A DNA stretch of 43,613 nucleotides from Chitinophagaceae bacterium (GTDB taxonomy: Bacteria > Bacteroidota > Bacteroidia > Chitinophagales > Chitinophagaceae). The notes beneath the pieces were generated by a model. The model had not been told where the DNA came from. It worked only from the letters and a program-made list of their open reading frames with translations, and did no database searches. Each line of letters begins with the position of its first letter. The stretch's first letter is position 1. Below, one piece after another: positions 27,300 through 34,532 of the stretch. The position numbers were made by a program, and so were the translations under genes. The stretch lies in contig JAFMEV010000005.1 of NCBI GenBank assembly GCA_017856545.1, positions 1 to 43,613 on the forward strand, given 5' to 3'.

Positions 27300-27698
27300 A
27301 TGAAACAACATTTAGCACATATCGCAGTAGTGGTAAGAGATTACGACGAAGCCATTGCTTATTATACCAATACACTCGGTTTTACATTAATAGAAGATAC
27401 TATTTTATCCGAAACAAAAAGATGGGTGATGGTACAACCAACAGGAGCAGAAAATGGTTGTATGTTGTTATTGGCAAAAGCGGCAACACCAGAACAAGAA
27501 AAATATATCGGTTATCAAACAGGAGGAAGGGTGTTTTTATTTTTATACACGGATGATTTTTACAGAGACTATCATCACTATACCTCAAAAGGTGTCGAAT
27601 TTACTATTGCACCACATGAAGAAGATTACGGAACTGTTGCCGTATTCAAAGATTTGTATGGAAATCTTTGGGATTTAATTGAACCAGCAAAAAAATAA
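27300..27698 (+). CDS. VOC/glyoxalase-superfamily protein
   Basis: A 132-aa protein with the paired beta-alpha-beta-beta-beta layout of the vicinal oxygen chelate fold: HIAVVVRDYDEAIAYYTNTLGF in the first half and a FKDLYGNLWDLIEP ending in the second. Two of the four usual metal ligands are visible (His7 and the Glu of LIEP). The position that is usually His in the second module appears as Phe (VFLFLY), so canonical glyoxalase I activity is doubtful. The substrate is unknown. It is convergent with the PaiB-like gene, only 5 bases apart. The promoter lies immediately before the ATG. Confidence 0.85.
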   Translation: MKQHLAHIAVVVRDYDEAIAYYTNTLGFTLIEDTILSETKRWVMVQPTGAENGCMLLLAKAATPEQEKYIGYQTGGRVFLFLYTDDFYRDYHHYTSKGVEFTIAPHEEDYGTVAVFKDLYGNLWDLIEPAKK

Positions 27699-27703
27699 TC
27701 AAA

Positions 27704-28315
27704 CTACTTTCGCTTCATAGCAGCTGCCATATATTGACATGCTGCATCCCCTTTATTTAATTCAGTTTGAATGTTTGTATGTGATGCTTCATCCCTGTTT
27801 TGACTTAATTTAAACACATGATGTAATTGTGTCACAACAATTTCAAAAGAATAAATTGCTTTCATGTTTTGCTGCATATACTCCTCCGATAAGTTTTTTA
27901 CTTGAGTAGGTGAATCTGGGTCTTTTTCAAAATACAAAGTTAGGTCGGTAAGTAGTTTACGTAAATGTGCTTCGTCCTTCATTTCCAAAGCACCTCTTGC
28001 ATGAACGGTTTGGTAATTCCAAGTGCTGCCCATATTTTTTGTAGTATACCAACTTGCACTTACAAATGCAGAAGGTGCTGAAAAAATTACCAATACATTT
28101 TTATTGGATTCAAATGCGATGGAATGATCTTGTTTACGCATTACATGGCCACTAATAATAATGTTATCATGCTCAATTTTAATAAGTACTGGAATGTGCG
28201 TAGCAACCGGCAAACCATTTGTATCAACACCACAAATGGTCACAAAGGGGTGGGCTTGCATAAAGTCTAAAACCTCTTGGTGATTGCTAGCTTTAAAATA
28301 AGGAATATCGTACAT
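27704..28315 (-). CDS. PaiB-like FMN-binding protein
   Basis: A 203-aa protein of the FMN-binding negative transcriptional regulator (PaiB) family. PYFKASNHQEVLDFMQAHPFVTI and ATHIPVL at the N-terminus, GHVMRKQ (about 56-62), FVSASWY and WNYQTVHARG (about 98-107) are the family's conserved blocks for the flavin-binding split barrel. In Bacillus, PaiB represses sporulation and protease genes; in other bacteria these proteins may be flavin oxidoreductases or protein chaperones of small metabolites, so the regulator label is weak. It lies 66 bases downstream of the lrp-type gene on the same strand. Confidence 0.87.
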   Translation of the reverse strand: MYDIPYFKASNHQEVLDFMQAHPFVTICGVDTNGLPVATHIPVLIKIEHDNIIISGHVMRKQDHSIAFESNKNVLVIFSAPSAFVSASWYTTKNMGSTWNYQTVHARGALEMKDEAHLRKLLTDLTLYFEKDPDSPTQVKNLSEEYMQQNMKAIYSFEIVVTQLHHVFKLSQNRDEASHTNIQTELNKGDAACQYMAAAMKRK

Positions 28316-28381
28316 AAATATATTTTTGAAATTAGATTGTAAATGTTAACATGAAGTGTAATCAATGTTTAAGCTGATGGG

Positions 28382-28840
28382 CTAAATGGGTAAAGACGTA
28401 GTCGTTTTAATTTCATCCATTACAAATAAACTATTAATATGTGCCACCATAGGAAGCACTGCTAATTTTTCTTGGTAAAATTTATTATATGTTTCTACAT
28501 CTTTTGAAACAACTTTTAAATAATAATCAAAACTCCCAGATACCAAACTACAAGCAACCACTTCATCAAATTGTAAAATGGTTTGTTCAAACTCGGCAAA
28601 ATTATTTTTAGTTTGTTTATCTAAAGTCACGTGACAAAAAACCACCATCCCTAATTCAATTTTTTTTCGATCAATTAATGCCACATATTTTTGAATAACG
28701 CCCTCTGTCTCCATTCTTTTAATTCTATCATGTGTAGGACTCACGGAAAGATTTACACTCGTACTAATGTCTTTTAATGTAGCCAATGCATCTTTTTGCA
28801 GAATGCGCAAAATGGACTGATCGGTTGTATCTAATTGCAT
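28382..28840 (-). CDS. Lrp/AsnC-family transcriptional regulator
   Basis: A 152-aa protein with an N-terminal winged helix-turn-helix (LDTTDQSILRILQKDALATLKDISTSVNLSVSPTHDRIKRME, shown in parts as LDTTDQSILRIL and NLSVSPTHDRIKRME). A C-terminal RAM effector-binding domain follows (VACSLVSGSFDYYLKVV). Such proteins form octamers that bind an amino acid and phased DNA sites. It is divergent from alanine dehydrogenase, and divergently placed Lrp-type genes elsewhere (AldR) control ald in response to alanine. The 170-base gap holds direct repeats spaced near whole helical turns, which supports local control of ald and of itself. Confidence 0.93.
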   Translation of the reverse strand: MQLDTTDQSILRILQKDALATLKDISTSVNLSVSPTHDRIKRMETEGVIQKYVALIDRKKIELGMVVFCHVTLDKQTKNNFAEFEQTILQFDEVVACSLVSGSFDYYLKVVSKDVETYNKFYQEKLAVLPMVAHINSLFVMDEIKTTTSLPI

Positions 28841-28894
28841 ATATAATCTTTATTGAAAAGGAATATTTTCTGTTTTTAAGCAGATTTACACTCT

Positions 28895-28953
28895 AAATTA
28901 CTGATATTTTCCATTATTTGAGATTTTAATAGTAAAATTTACTGATTATTTGA
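28895..28953. promoter_or_regulatory. Direct repeats in the lrp-ald gap (candidate Lrp-type operator)
   Basis: AAATTACTGAT (28895-28905) recurs as AAATTTACTGAT (28935-28946), with the shared ACTGAT copies 41 bases apart, about four helical turns. ATTATTTGA recurs at 28913-28921 and 28945-28953, 32 bases apart, about three turns. The phasing suits a multimeric Lrp-like protein; the AT-richness makes chance repeats possible. Confidence 0.45.
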
Positions 28954-28981
28954 TATTTGATAAAAATATTTTCTTTTGAAC

Positions 28982-28989
28982 CAAATTTG
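28982..28989 (+). promoter_or_regulatory. Possible promoter for ald
   Basis: CAAATTTG matches TAnnTTTG in 7 of 8 positions, 21 bases before the chosen ald ATG. A TTTG at 28956-28959 could be the -33 element (22-base spacing). It overlaps the downstream edge of the repeat cluster. Confidence 0.4.
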
Positions 28990-29010
28990 TACAGAAATAA
29001 AACCAATATT

Positions 29011-30096
29011 ATGATCATAGGTTGCCCTAAAGAAATTAAGATTCAAGAGTATAGAGTTGGTCTAACACCAGAAGGTGTAGACGCTTTAGTAAGAAACGGC
29101 CACACAGTGTACATTGAAACGCAGGCAGGTGCAGGTTCTGGATTTTCAGACGAAGCATACAAGTCCGTGGGTGCTCAAATCTTAGCAACTGCAAAGGAAG
29201 TATTTGATATTGCAGAAATGATTGTGAAAGTAAAAGAACCTTTGGCTGCAGAATATGGTTTGATTAAATCTGGTCAAATTTTATTTACCTATTTCCACTT
29301 TGCAGCGTCAAAAGAATTGACAGAAGCAATGATGAAAACTCACGCAGTGTGTATCGCTTATGAAACGGTAGAATTAGCAGATGGTTCTTTACCATTATTA
29401 GTACCTATGTCTGAAGTAGCAGGAAGAATGGCTATTAATGTAGGTGCATATTATTTAGGAAAACCATTTGGTGGTAAAGGAAAATTATTAGGAGGTGTGC
29501 CAGGAGTGAAGCCTGCTGAAGTGTTAGTCATTGGTGGCGGAATAGTAGGAACACAAGCAGCGAAGATGGCTGCTGGCTTGGGAGCAAACGTAACTATTAT
29601 GGATACTAATTTATCGAGATTAAGATACCTTTCTGATGTAATGCCAGCAAATGTAGTCACTCAATATTCTACCTTGTTGGCTATCAAAGATAAATTACCA
29701 ACTACTGATTTATTAGTAGGTGCTGTATTATTACATGGCGCTAAAGCACCTCACTTAGTAAAGAAAGAAGATTTGAAATTAATGGAAGCGGGTTCAGTGA
29801 TAGTAGATGTTGCAGTAGACCAAGGCGGTTGCATTGAAACATGTAAACCTACAACACACGAAAATCCAGTATTTACGATTGATAATATTATTCATTATTG
29901 TGTAGCTAATATGCCAGGGGCTGTTCCACAAACAAGCACTAGAGCATTAACCCAAGCTACATTACCTTATGCAATTGCTATTGCGAATAAAGGATGGGAA
30001 ATGGCAACTGCAGAAAATCCAGCATTAGCAAAAGGATTGAATATTAGAGCTGGAAAAATTTTACACAAAGGTGTATCAGAAGCATTTAATGCTTAA
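29011..30096 (+). CDS. ald: Alanine dehydrogenase
   Basis: A 361-aa NAD-dependent L-alanine dehydrogenase converting alanine to pyruvate and ammonia. The substrate residues Lys75 (VKVKEP) and His96 (FTYFHFAAS) are at the positions known from the family, the Rossmann GGGIVG is at about 174-179 and VDVAVDQGG is in the C-terminal part. I chose the ATG at 29011 (MIIGCPKEIK), the universal N-terminus; an upstream in-frame ATG at 28957 would add 18 residues and overlap the promoter. It is divergent from an Lrp-type regulator that probably controls it. A strong terminator follows 14 bases after the stop. Confidence 0.97.
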   Translation: MIIGCPKEIKIQEYRVGLTPEGVDALVRNGHTVYIETQAGAGSGFSDEAYKSVGAQILATAKEVFDIAEMIVKVKEPLAAEYGLIKSGQILFTYFHFAASKELTEAMMKTHAVCIAYETVELADGSLPLLVPMSEVAGRMAINVGAYYLGKPFGGKGKLLGGVPGVKPAEVLVIGGGIVGTQAAKMAAGLGANVTIMDTNLSRLRYLSDVMPANVVTQYSTLLAIKDKLPTTDLLVGAVLLHGAKAPHLVKKEDLKLMEAGSVIVDVAVDQGGCIETCKPTTHENPVFTIDNIIHYCVANMPGAVPQTSTRALTQATLPYAIAIANKGWEMATAENPALAKGLNIRAGKILHKGVSEAFNA

Positions 30097-30110
30097 TAAT
30101 AAAGTTCACA

Positions 30111-30148
30111 ATAAAAAAAGCCTCTGAATTTTCAGAGGCTTTTTTTAT
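30111..30148. terminator. Bidirectional terminator between ald and the unknown gene
   Basis: An 18-bp inverted repeat (30111-30128 with 30131-30148) has a GCCTCTGAA/TTCAGAGGC core and A7/T7 flanks, giving U-tracts in both directions. Confidence 0.88.
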
Positions 30149-30150
30149 AT

Positions 30151-30495
30151 CTATGATAAATGATGCTCTAAAGATTTCTTTGACCATTTTTTTGATTCTT
30201 TAATCCATTCGCAAGTGTGTTCTTTTACATTCGTTAAAATATCCCAAGCTTCTAAAAGATGTGATTTTTTTACACTACTTAATTTGGGTTCTTTATTTCT
30301 TTCCACTTTTCCAACAATCTCACCATTCACTAAGTAAGCAGTACTATTAAATATCTTACCAATCACTTTAGTGCTTTTCCCAAAAAAGCAATCTCCAATT
30401 AAAATACCCAATACGTTCTCTTTGGTCTCATCTAGAATGATCATATTATTAATATAAGCAATCTTTTTCCCTTCTTGGTTTAAAATAATATACAT
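30151..30495 (-). CDS. Conserved-looking protein of unknown function
   Basis: A 114-aa soluble protein that I do not recognise. The first 65 residues look like a run of short beta-strands with recurring turns (ILNQEGKKIAYI, MIILDETKENVLGILIGDCFFG, KVIGKIFNSTAYLVNGEIVGKV). The last 45 are a Lys/Trp/Glu-rich helical tail. There is no signal peptide or membrane segment. It is the third gene of an operon behind the PlcP-like phosphoesterase and glycosyltransferase genes, 4 bases after the latter's stop, which suggests a joint function, for example as a small partner or sensor. It ends 2 bases before a bidirectional terminator. Confidence 0.7.
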   Translation of the reverse strand: MYIILNQEGKKIAYINNMIILDETKENVLGILIGDCFFGKSTKVIGKIFNSTAYLVNGEIVGKVERNKEPKLSSVKKSHLLEAWDILTNVKEHTCEWIKESKKWSKKSLEHHLS

Positions 30496-30499
30496 ACTT

Positions 30500-31486
30500 T
30501 TAGTTTAATGCTTTTTTAAATAATAAGTCCACTAATTCTTCGGTAGAGTGTTGTAATTCAAGTTTAATTGGATTCATATTTTTTACCCAATGATTGAAAT
30601 GATCTTCAAAATTTTTATCTAATTTGTCTAACACTTTTACACCCATATTTTCCAAGGCAACAGCATTGGACTCTTGTTCAAAGTGATCAATGATGGGAAT
30701 ACTCATTACCTTTTTATTCAAATACATAGCTTCAGCTGGTGTTTCAAAACCACCAGCAGTAATAATTCCATAGCATCTTATCATACTTTGAGTAAAACCA
30801 TTATTATTGATAGGGAAATAGCAGATATTTTTCTTACAAGTAATTTGCTTTACTTCTTTAGTGAATATTTCAAAATGAAAATTAGCATGTGCTAAAAAAT
30901 AAGGCTCTAAAAATGCTATCGAATACTGAGGTAAATAAACAGTAATATGCCCATCATTAATAGGAGTTGCATTTATTATTTCATCTTTTATAATGGGATT
31001 ATATACATTTTCATCAAACTGTTTAAAATGTAATCCTACATATTTTTTTGATTGAACAAAATTGTTAAGAATCAAATTACCTATTGGATTAAATGTTTTA
31101 GATCTAGGTGTCTTTTTGCTTTGAAAACTTGCTTGATGTCCAAAATGTATAGAGGGTATCTTTTTAAATCTACAAGCCAATGAGGTCACAAATTCAAAAT
31201 CATTGATTACCACATCATATTGTTCAACAGGTAATCTTTTAGCATCTTTAAAAATCTTAAAAGAAAAAGATTTCATTATTTTTAGATAATCCAAACCTCC
31301 ATTTTTTTTGTAAAAAAGACTTAGCCCATTACTTCTATACTTAATGGGTAAACTCGTATTTAATTGAGCATTAGATCCACTTAAAAAATAATCCACTTCT
31401 CCATATTTTTTTAAATATGGATCTAATTGAACAGCCCTGCTAATATGACCATTCCCTGTTCCTTGTATAGCATATAAAATCTTCAT
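30500..31486 (-). CDS. MurG/GT28-like GT-B glycosyltransferase
   Basis: A 328-aa GT-B-fold glycosyltransferase. The N-terminal nucleotide-sugar transferase motif is ILYAIQGTGNGHISRA (3-18). The C-terminal donor-site block is GIITAGGFETPAEAM with a following PIIDHFEQESNA, the pattern of MurG, monogalactosyldiacylglycerol synthase and Glyco_trans_1_3 proteins. No membrane helix is seen; such enzymes bind the membrane surface. The start ATG overlaps the stop of the upstream PlcP-like gene (TAATG at 31484-31488), so translation is coupled. The pairing suggests it glycosylates the diacylglycerol that a PlcP enzyme would release; this is inference and other acceptors are possible. Confidence 0.8.
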   Translation of the reverse strand: MKILYAIQGTGNGHISRAVQLDPYLKKYGEVDYFLSGSNAQLNTSLPIKYRSNGLSLFYKKNGGLDYLKIMKSFSFKIFKDAKRLPVEQYDVVINDFEFVTSLACRFKKIPSIHFGHQASFQSKKTPRSKTFNPIGNLILNNFVQSKKYVGLHFKQFDENVYNPIIKDEIINATPINDGHITVYLPQYSIAFLEPYFLAHANFHFEIFTKEVKQITCKKNICYFPINNNGFTQSMIRCYGIITAGGFETPAEAMYLNKKVMSIPIIDHFEQESNAVALENMGVKVLDKLDKNFEDHFNHWVKNMNPIKLELQHSTEELVDLLFKKALN

Positions 31487-32328
31487 TAGAAAGAAACTTG
31501 AAACGCCACAGCATCCGTTAATACATTCAATTCATTATTTAAATGAACAATTCTAATTTTATCAGAAGATACATGTTCAAATTGTTTAGGATCATAATGA
31601 TATAAATTCCAAGCCTTATCATAATACTCTAAAGAAGTTAGGTTCTCAATCCAATCACCACTATTTAAGTAAGTTACCGAGCCTTTTTCAGTGGTCACCA
31701 CTCTTTGTTGTGGCTGATGAATATGGCCACAAATTACATATTGATAGTTGTTTTCTATTGCTAACTCTGCCGCCGTTTGTTCAAAATTACCAATCCAGGA
31801 AACCGCTTTTTTTACGCTGTTTTTAACCTTTTTACTAAAACTTAAATTTTCCTTACCCATTAATTTTCTTACCCAATTGGATATGCTATTAATTAAAATC
31901 AATAAATCATATCCATAACCACCTAATTTGGCTAAAATCTTTGCACTACCTTTTGTTGTTCTATCAAATACATCCCCATGAAATACCCAGTTCTTTTCAC
32001 CATTAATTTCAAAAACAATTTTATCAGTCAATAAGATATTACCCATTTCAAAATCTGCATATTTTCTCAATGCTTCATCATGATTGCCAGTTATATAAAT
32101 CACTTTTGTACCCTTACTGGCCATATTAAAGATTTCTTTAATCACTGCCATATGACTTGCTGGGAAAAAGCGCTTACTAAATTGCCAAATATCAATGATG
32201 TCACCATTTAGTATCAAGGTTTTGGGCTGAATACTTCTCAGATAGTTTAGCACTTCCTTTGCATGACAGCCAAAAGTGCCTAAGTGTATATCACTTAAAA
32301 CACAAATTTCCATTGACCTTTTGTCCAT
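31486..32328 (-). CDS. PlcP/LpxH-like calcineurin-type metallophosphoesterase
   Basis: A 280-aa metallophosphoesterase with the full metal-binding set: SDIHLG (12-17), GDIID (42-46), GNHDE (81-85), HGD (117-119) and GHIH near residue 226. Databases usually call this group UDP-2,3-diacylglucosamine diphosphatase. However, the pattern LGTFGCHAKEVLNYLR, WQFSKRF, the middle helices (GYGYDLLILIN, VKNSVKKAVSWIGNFEQ) and TYLNSGDWIEN resemble the PlcP phospholipase C group of phosphate-starved bacteria more than E. coli LpxH, from memory. I chose ATG 32328; upstream ATG 32361 overlaps the promoter, and ATG 32313 is also possible. It heads a three-gene operon and is divergent from ppk1. Confidence 0.82.
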   Translation of the reverse strand: MDKRSMEICVLSDIHLGTFGCHAKEVLNYLRSIQPKTLILNGDIIDIWQFSKRFFPASHMAVIKEIFNMASKGTKVIYITGNHDEALRKYADFEMGNILLTDKIVFEINGEKNWVFHGDVFDRTTKGSAKILAKLGGYGYDLLILINSISNWVRKLMGKENLSFSKKVKNSVKKAVSWIGNFEQTAAELAIENNYQYVICGHIHQPQQRVVTTEKGSVTYLNSGDWIENLTSLEYYDKAWNLYHYDPKQFEHVSSDKIRIVHLNNELNVLTDAVAFQVSF

Positions 32329-32358
32329 TGGGGTTAGTTTTATGTAAAAAACGTAAAA

Positions 32359-32366
32359 CAAGGTTA
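32359..32366 (-). promoter_or_regulatory. Possible -7 element for the PlcP-like operon
   Basis: TAACCTTG on the minus strand matches TAnnTTTG in 7 of 8 positions, 30 bases before the chosen ATG at 32328. It would rule out the longer start at 32361. Confidence 0.4.
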
Positions 32367-32438
32367 CTAGTACATTACCTAGGTATTAAGAAATTATTAA
32401 CTTAATATTAAAGCGTAACTTGATCTATACGATTTAGA

Positions 32439-32446
32439 TATTTTCG
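32439..32446 (+). promoter_or_regulatory. Possible -7 element for ppk1-ppx
   Basis: TATTTTCG matches TAnnTTTG in 7 of 8 positions, 23 bases before the ppk1 ATG. Upstream, TAACTTAAT (32398-32406) and TAACTTGAT (32416-32424) form a direct repeat of 18-base period that could be a regulator site. Confidence 0.35.
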
Positions 32447-32469
32447 TAAGGTTATTAATTCATATTAAC

Positions 32470-34527
32470 ATGAAAAATTCAATCATCCCAAGAGATATAA
32501 GTTGGTTAAGCTTTAATGCTAGAGTATTGCAAGAAGCAAACGATCCAACCGTACCATTGCAGGAGAGAATTCGATTTTTAGGTATCTTTTCTAATAATCT
32601 AGACGAGTTTTTTAGAGTTCGTGTGGCAACACTTAAGAGAATGGCAGAATTGGCAGATAAAAAGTCAAAATCTGTGGAAATTATAGGCTCCCCAAGTTTA
32701 ATTCTAGACGATATTCAAAGGACTGTTCTAAGACAACAAAATGAATTCAATAGAATTTGGGGGAATATTAATAAAGAATTAAAGGCAAAAAAAATCATCA
32801 TTGTAGATGATAAACAATTAAATACAAAACAAAAAGAGTTTGTAAAAAATTATTTTGACGAACAGGTTCGTCATTATATTATACCATTGATGATCGAAAA
32901 TGTACCTGAACTTCCTTACTTAAGAGATAAAAGTTTGTACTTAGCTATAGTAATGGGCAATAAAAATAATGCTTACAATCAAAAATTTTCATTAATTGAA
33001 ATACCTTCTAGATCTGTTGGAAGATTTATTGTACTTCCCTCTCCAACTGGTATTACCAATATAATTCTATTAGAAGATTTGATTGAATTTAACTTACCCA
33101 TTATCTTTTCTCATTTTAAGTTTAATCAATTTGATGCCCATGTTTTCAAAATTACCAAGGATGCTGAAATTGATTTAGATCAAGAAGTAGGTATGAACTT
33201 TATTGAAAAAATTTCTAAAGGAGTAAAAAATAGAAGAAAAGGAAAGCCAGTTAGGTTTGTATATGAAAAAGGGATGAATGCGGAAATGTTAGAATTCTTG
33301 ATAAAGAAATTAAAATTAACAAGAAAGAGTAGTATAATACCAGGTGGTCATATTCATAATTTTAGACATTTTATGGACTTCCCCAATGTGGTTCCAGAAA
33401 AAACCAATAGGCCGCAACCCTTTATTCATCCTACTTTAAGAAAAAAAGACTTAGTATCTGATCTTGTTCTACAAAAAGATATTATGTTGCATTTCCCCTA
33501 TCATTCTTACGATCCTGTGATTGATTTGCTCAGAGAAGCTGCGATGGATGATAATGTTTTAAGTATCAAAATTACTGCCTATAGATTAGCATCTAATTCC
33601 AAAGTGATCAATGCATTAATCAATGCTGCAAGAAATGGAAAAGAAGTAATGGTTTTCTTGGAATTAAAAGCAAGATTTGATGAAGAAGCCAATTTAGAAT
33701 GGAAAACTATTATGGAAGAAGAGGGTATCAATGTATTAGTAGGCGTACCTAATAAAAAAGTGCATGCAAAATTGTGTGTAATACAAAAGCGTGTAAATAA
33801 TAAGTTAGTTAAGTACGGGTTTATTAGTACTGGAAATTTAAATGAAAAAACTGCCAAAATTTATGCTGACCATTGTTTGTTAACTGCAAACAAAAATTTA
33901 ATGAATGAGGCTAATAGAGTTTTTGATTATTTAACTAATTGGGAACTGGGAGATAAACCTATTTCAAAAATGCAGAATTTGTTATTAACCCCAACCAATA
34001 TGCGATTAGCCATTATTCAATTAATTGATAATGAAATCAAAAACGCCAATAAAAAGAAACCAGCTAAAATAATTATAAAACTCAATTCATTAACAGACCC
34101 CCTTTTAATTAATCACTTGTATAAAGCGGTGAAAGCCAATGTAGAAGTACATTTAATTATAAGAGGAATTTTAACGCTAGATAAAAAAGAGCAAAAATTA
34201 AACCAAAAATTGAACGCTATTAGTATTGTTGATCAATATTTAGAGCATGCAAGAGTAATGATATTTCATAATAATGGTAACGAAAAAGTTTACATTTCAA
34301 GTGCAGATTGGATGGTACGAAATTTAGATCACCGAATTGAAGTGGCTGCACCAATACTTGATCCTAAGATTAAAAAAGAACTCATTGAAATTATTAACAT
34401 TCAATTAAAGGATAACCAAAAGGCTAGAATCTTAGATGCTGAATTATTGAATAAATATGTACCTTCAGGCCGTCAGAAATATAAATCACAAGAGCAGACA
34501 TATAACTATCTAAAAGGAAAAAAATAA
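32470..34527 (+). CDS. ppk1: Polyphosphate kinase 1
   Basis: A 685-aa Ppk1 of normal length. It has the N-terminal domain (RDISWLSFNARVLQEA, 8-23), the head domain, and two phospholipase-D-like catalytic domains. The autophosphorylated histidine is His432 (NKKVHAKLCVI). A second conserved His is in NLDHRIEVAAPI near residue 597. It reversibly makes polyphosphate from ATP. It is the first gene of a ppk1-ppx operon: ppx starts 5 bases after its stop. It is divergent from the PlcP-like operon across about 140 bases, so both could be controlled together, for example by phosphate supply. Confidence 0.97.
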   Translation: MKNSIIPRDISWLSFNARVLQEANDPTVPLQERIRFLGIFSNNLDEFFRVRVATLKRMAELADKKSKSVEIIGSPSLILDDIQRTVLRQQNEFNRIWGNINKELKAKKIIIVDDKQLNTKQKEFVKNYFDEQVRHYIIPLMIENVPELPYLRDKSLYLAIVMGNKNNAYNQKFSLIEIPSRSVGRFIVLPSPTGITNIILLEDLIEFNLPIIFSHFKFNQFDAHVFKITKDAEIDLDQEVGMNFIEKISKGVKNRRKGKPVRFVYEKGMNAEMLEFLIKKLKLTRKSSIIPGGHIHNFRHFMDFPNVVPEKTNRPQPFIHPTLRKKDLVSDLVLQKDIMLHFPYHSYDPVIDLLREAAMDDNVLSIKITAYRLASNSKVINALINAARNGKEVMVFLELKARFDEEANLEWKTIMEEEGINVLVGVPNKKVHAKLCVIQKRVNNKLVKYGFISTGNLNEKTAKIYADHCLLTANKNLMNEANRVFDYLTNWELGDKPISKMQNLLLTPTNMRLAIIQLIDNEIKNANKKKPAKIIIKLNSLTDPLLINHLYKAVKANVEVHLIIRGILTLDKKEQKLNQKLNAISIVDQYLEHARVMIFHNNGNEKVYISSADWMVRNLDHRIEVAAPILDPKIKKELIEIINIQLKDNQKARILDAELLNKYVPSGRQKYKSQEQTYNYLKGKK

Positions 34528-34532
34528 ATATA

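Noticed and set aside
28957-29010. 18-residue N-terminal extension of alanine dehydrogenase
   Set aside because: The family begins at MIIGxPKEIK, and the extension overlaps the likely promoter.
32329-32361. Longer start of the PlcP-like gene at ATG 32361
   Set aside because: It lies within the likely -7 element and adds residues not seen in the family.
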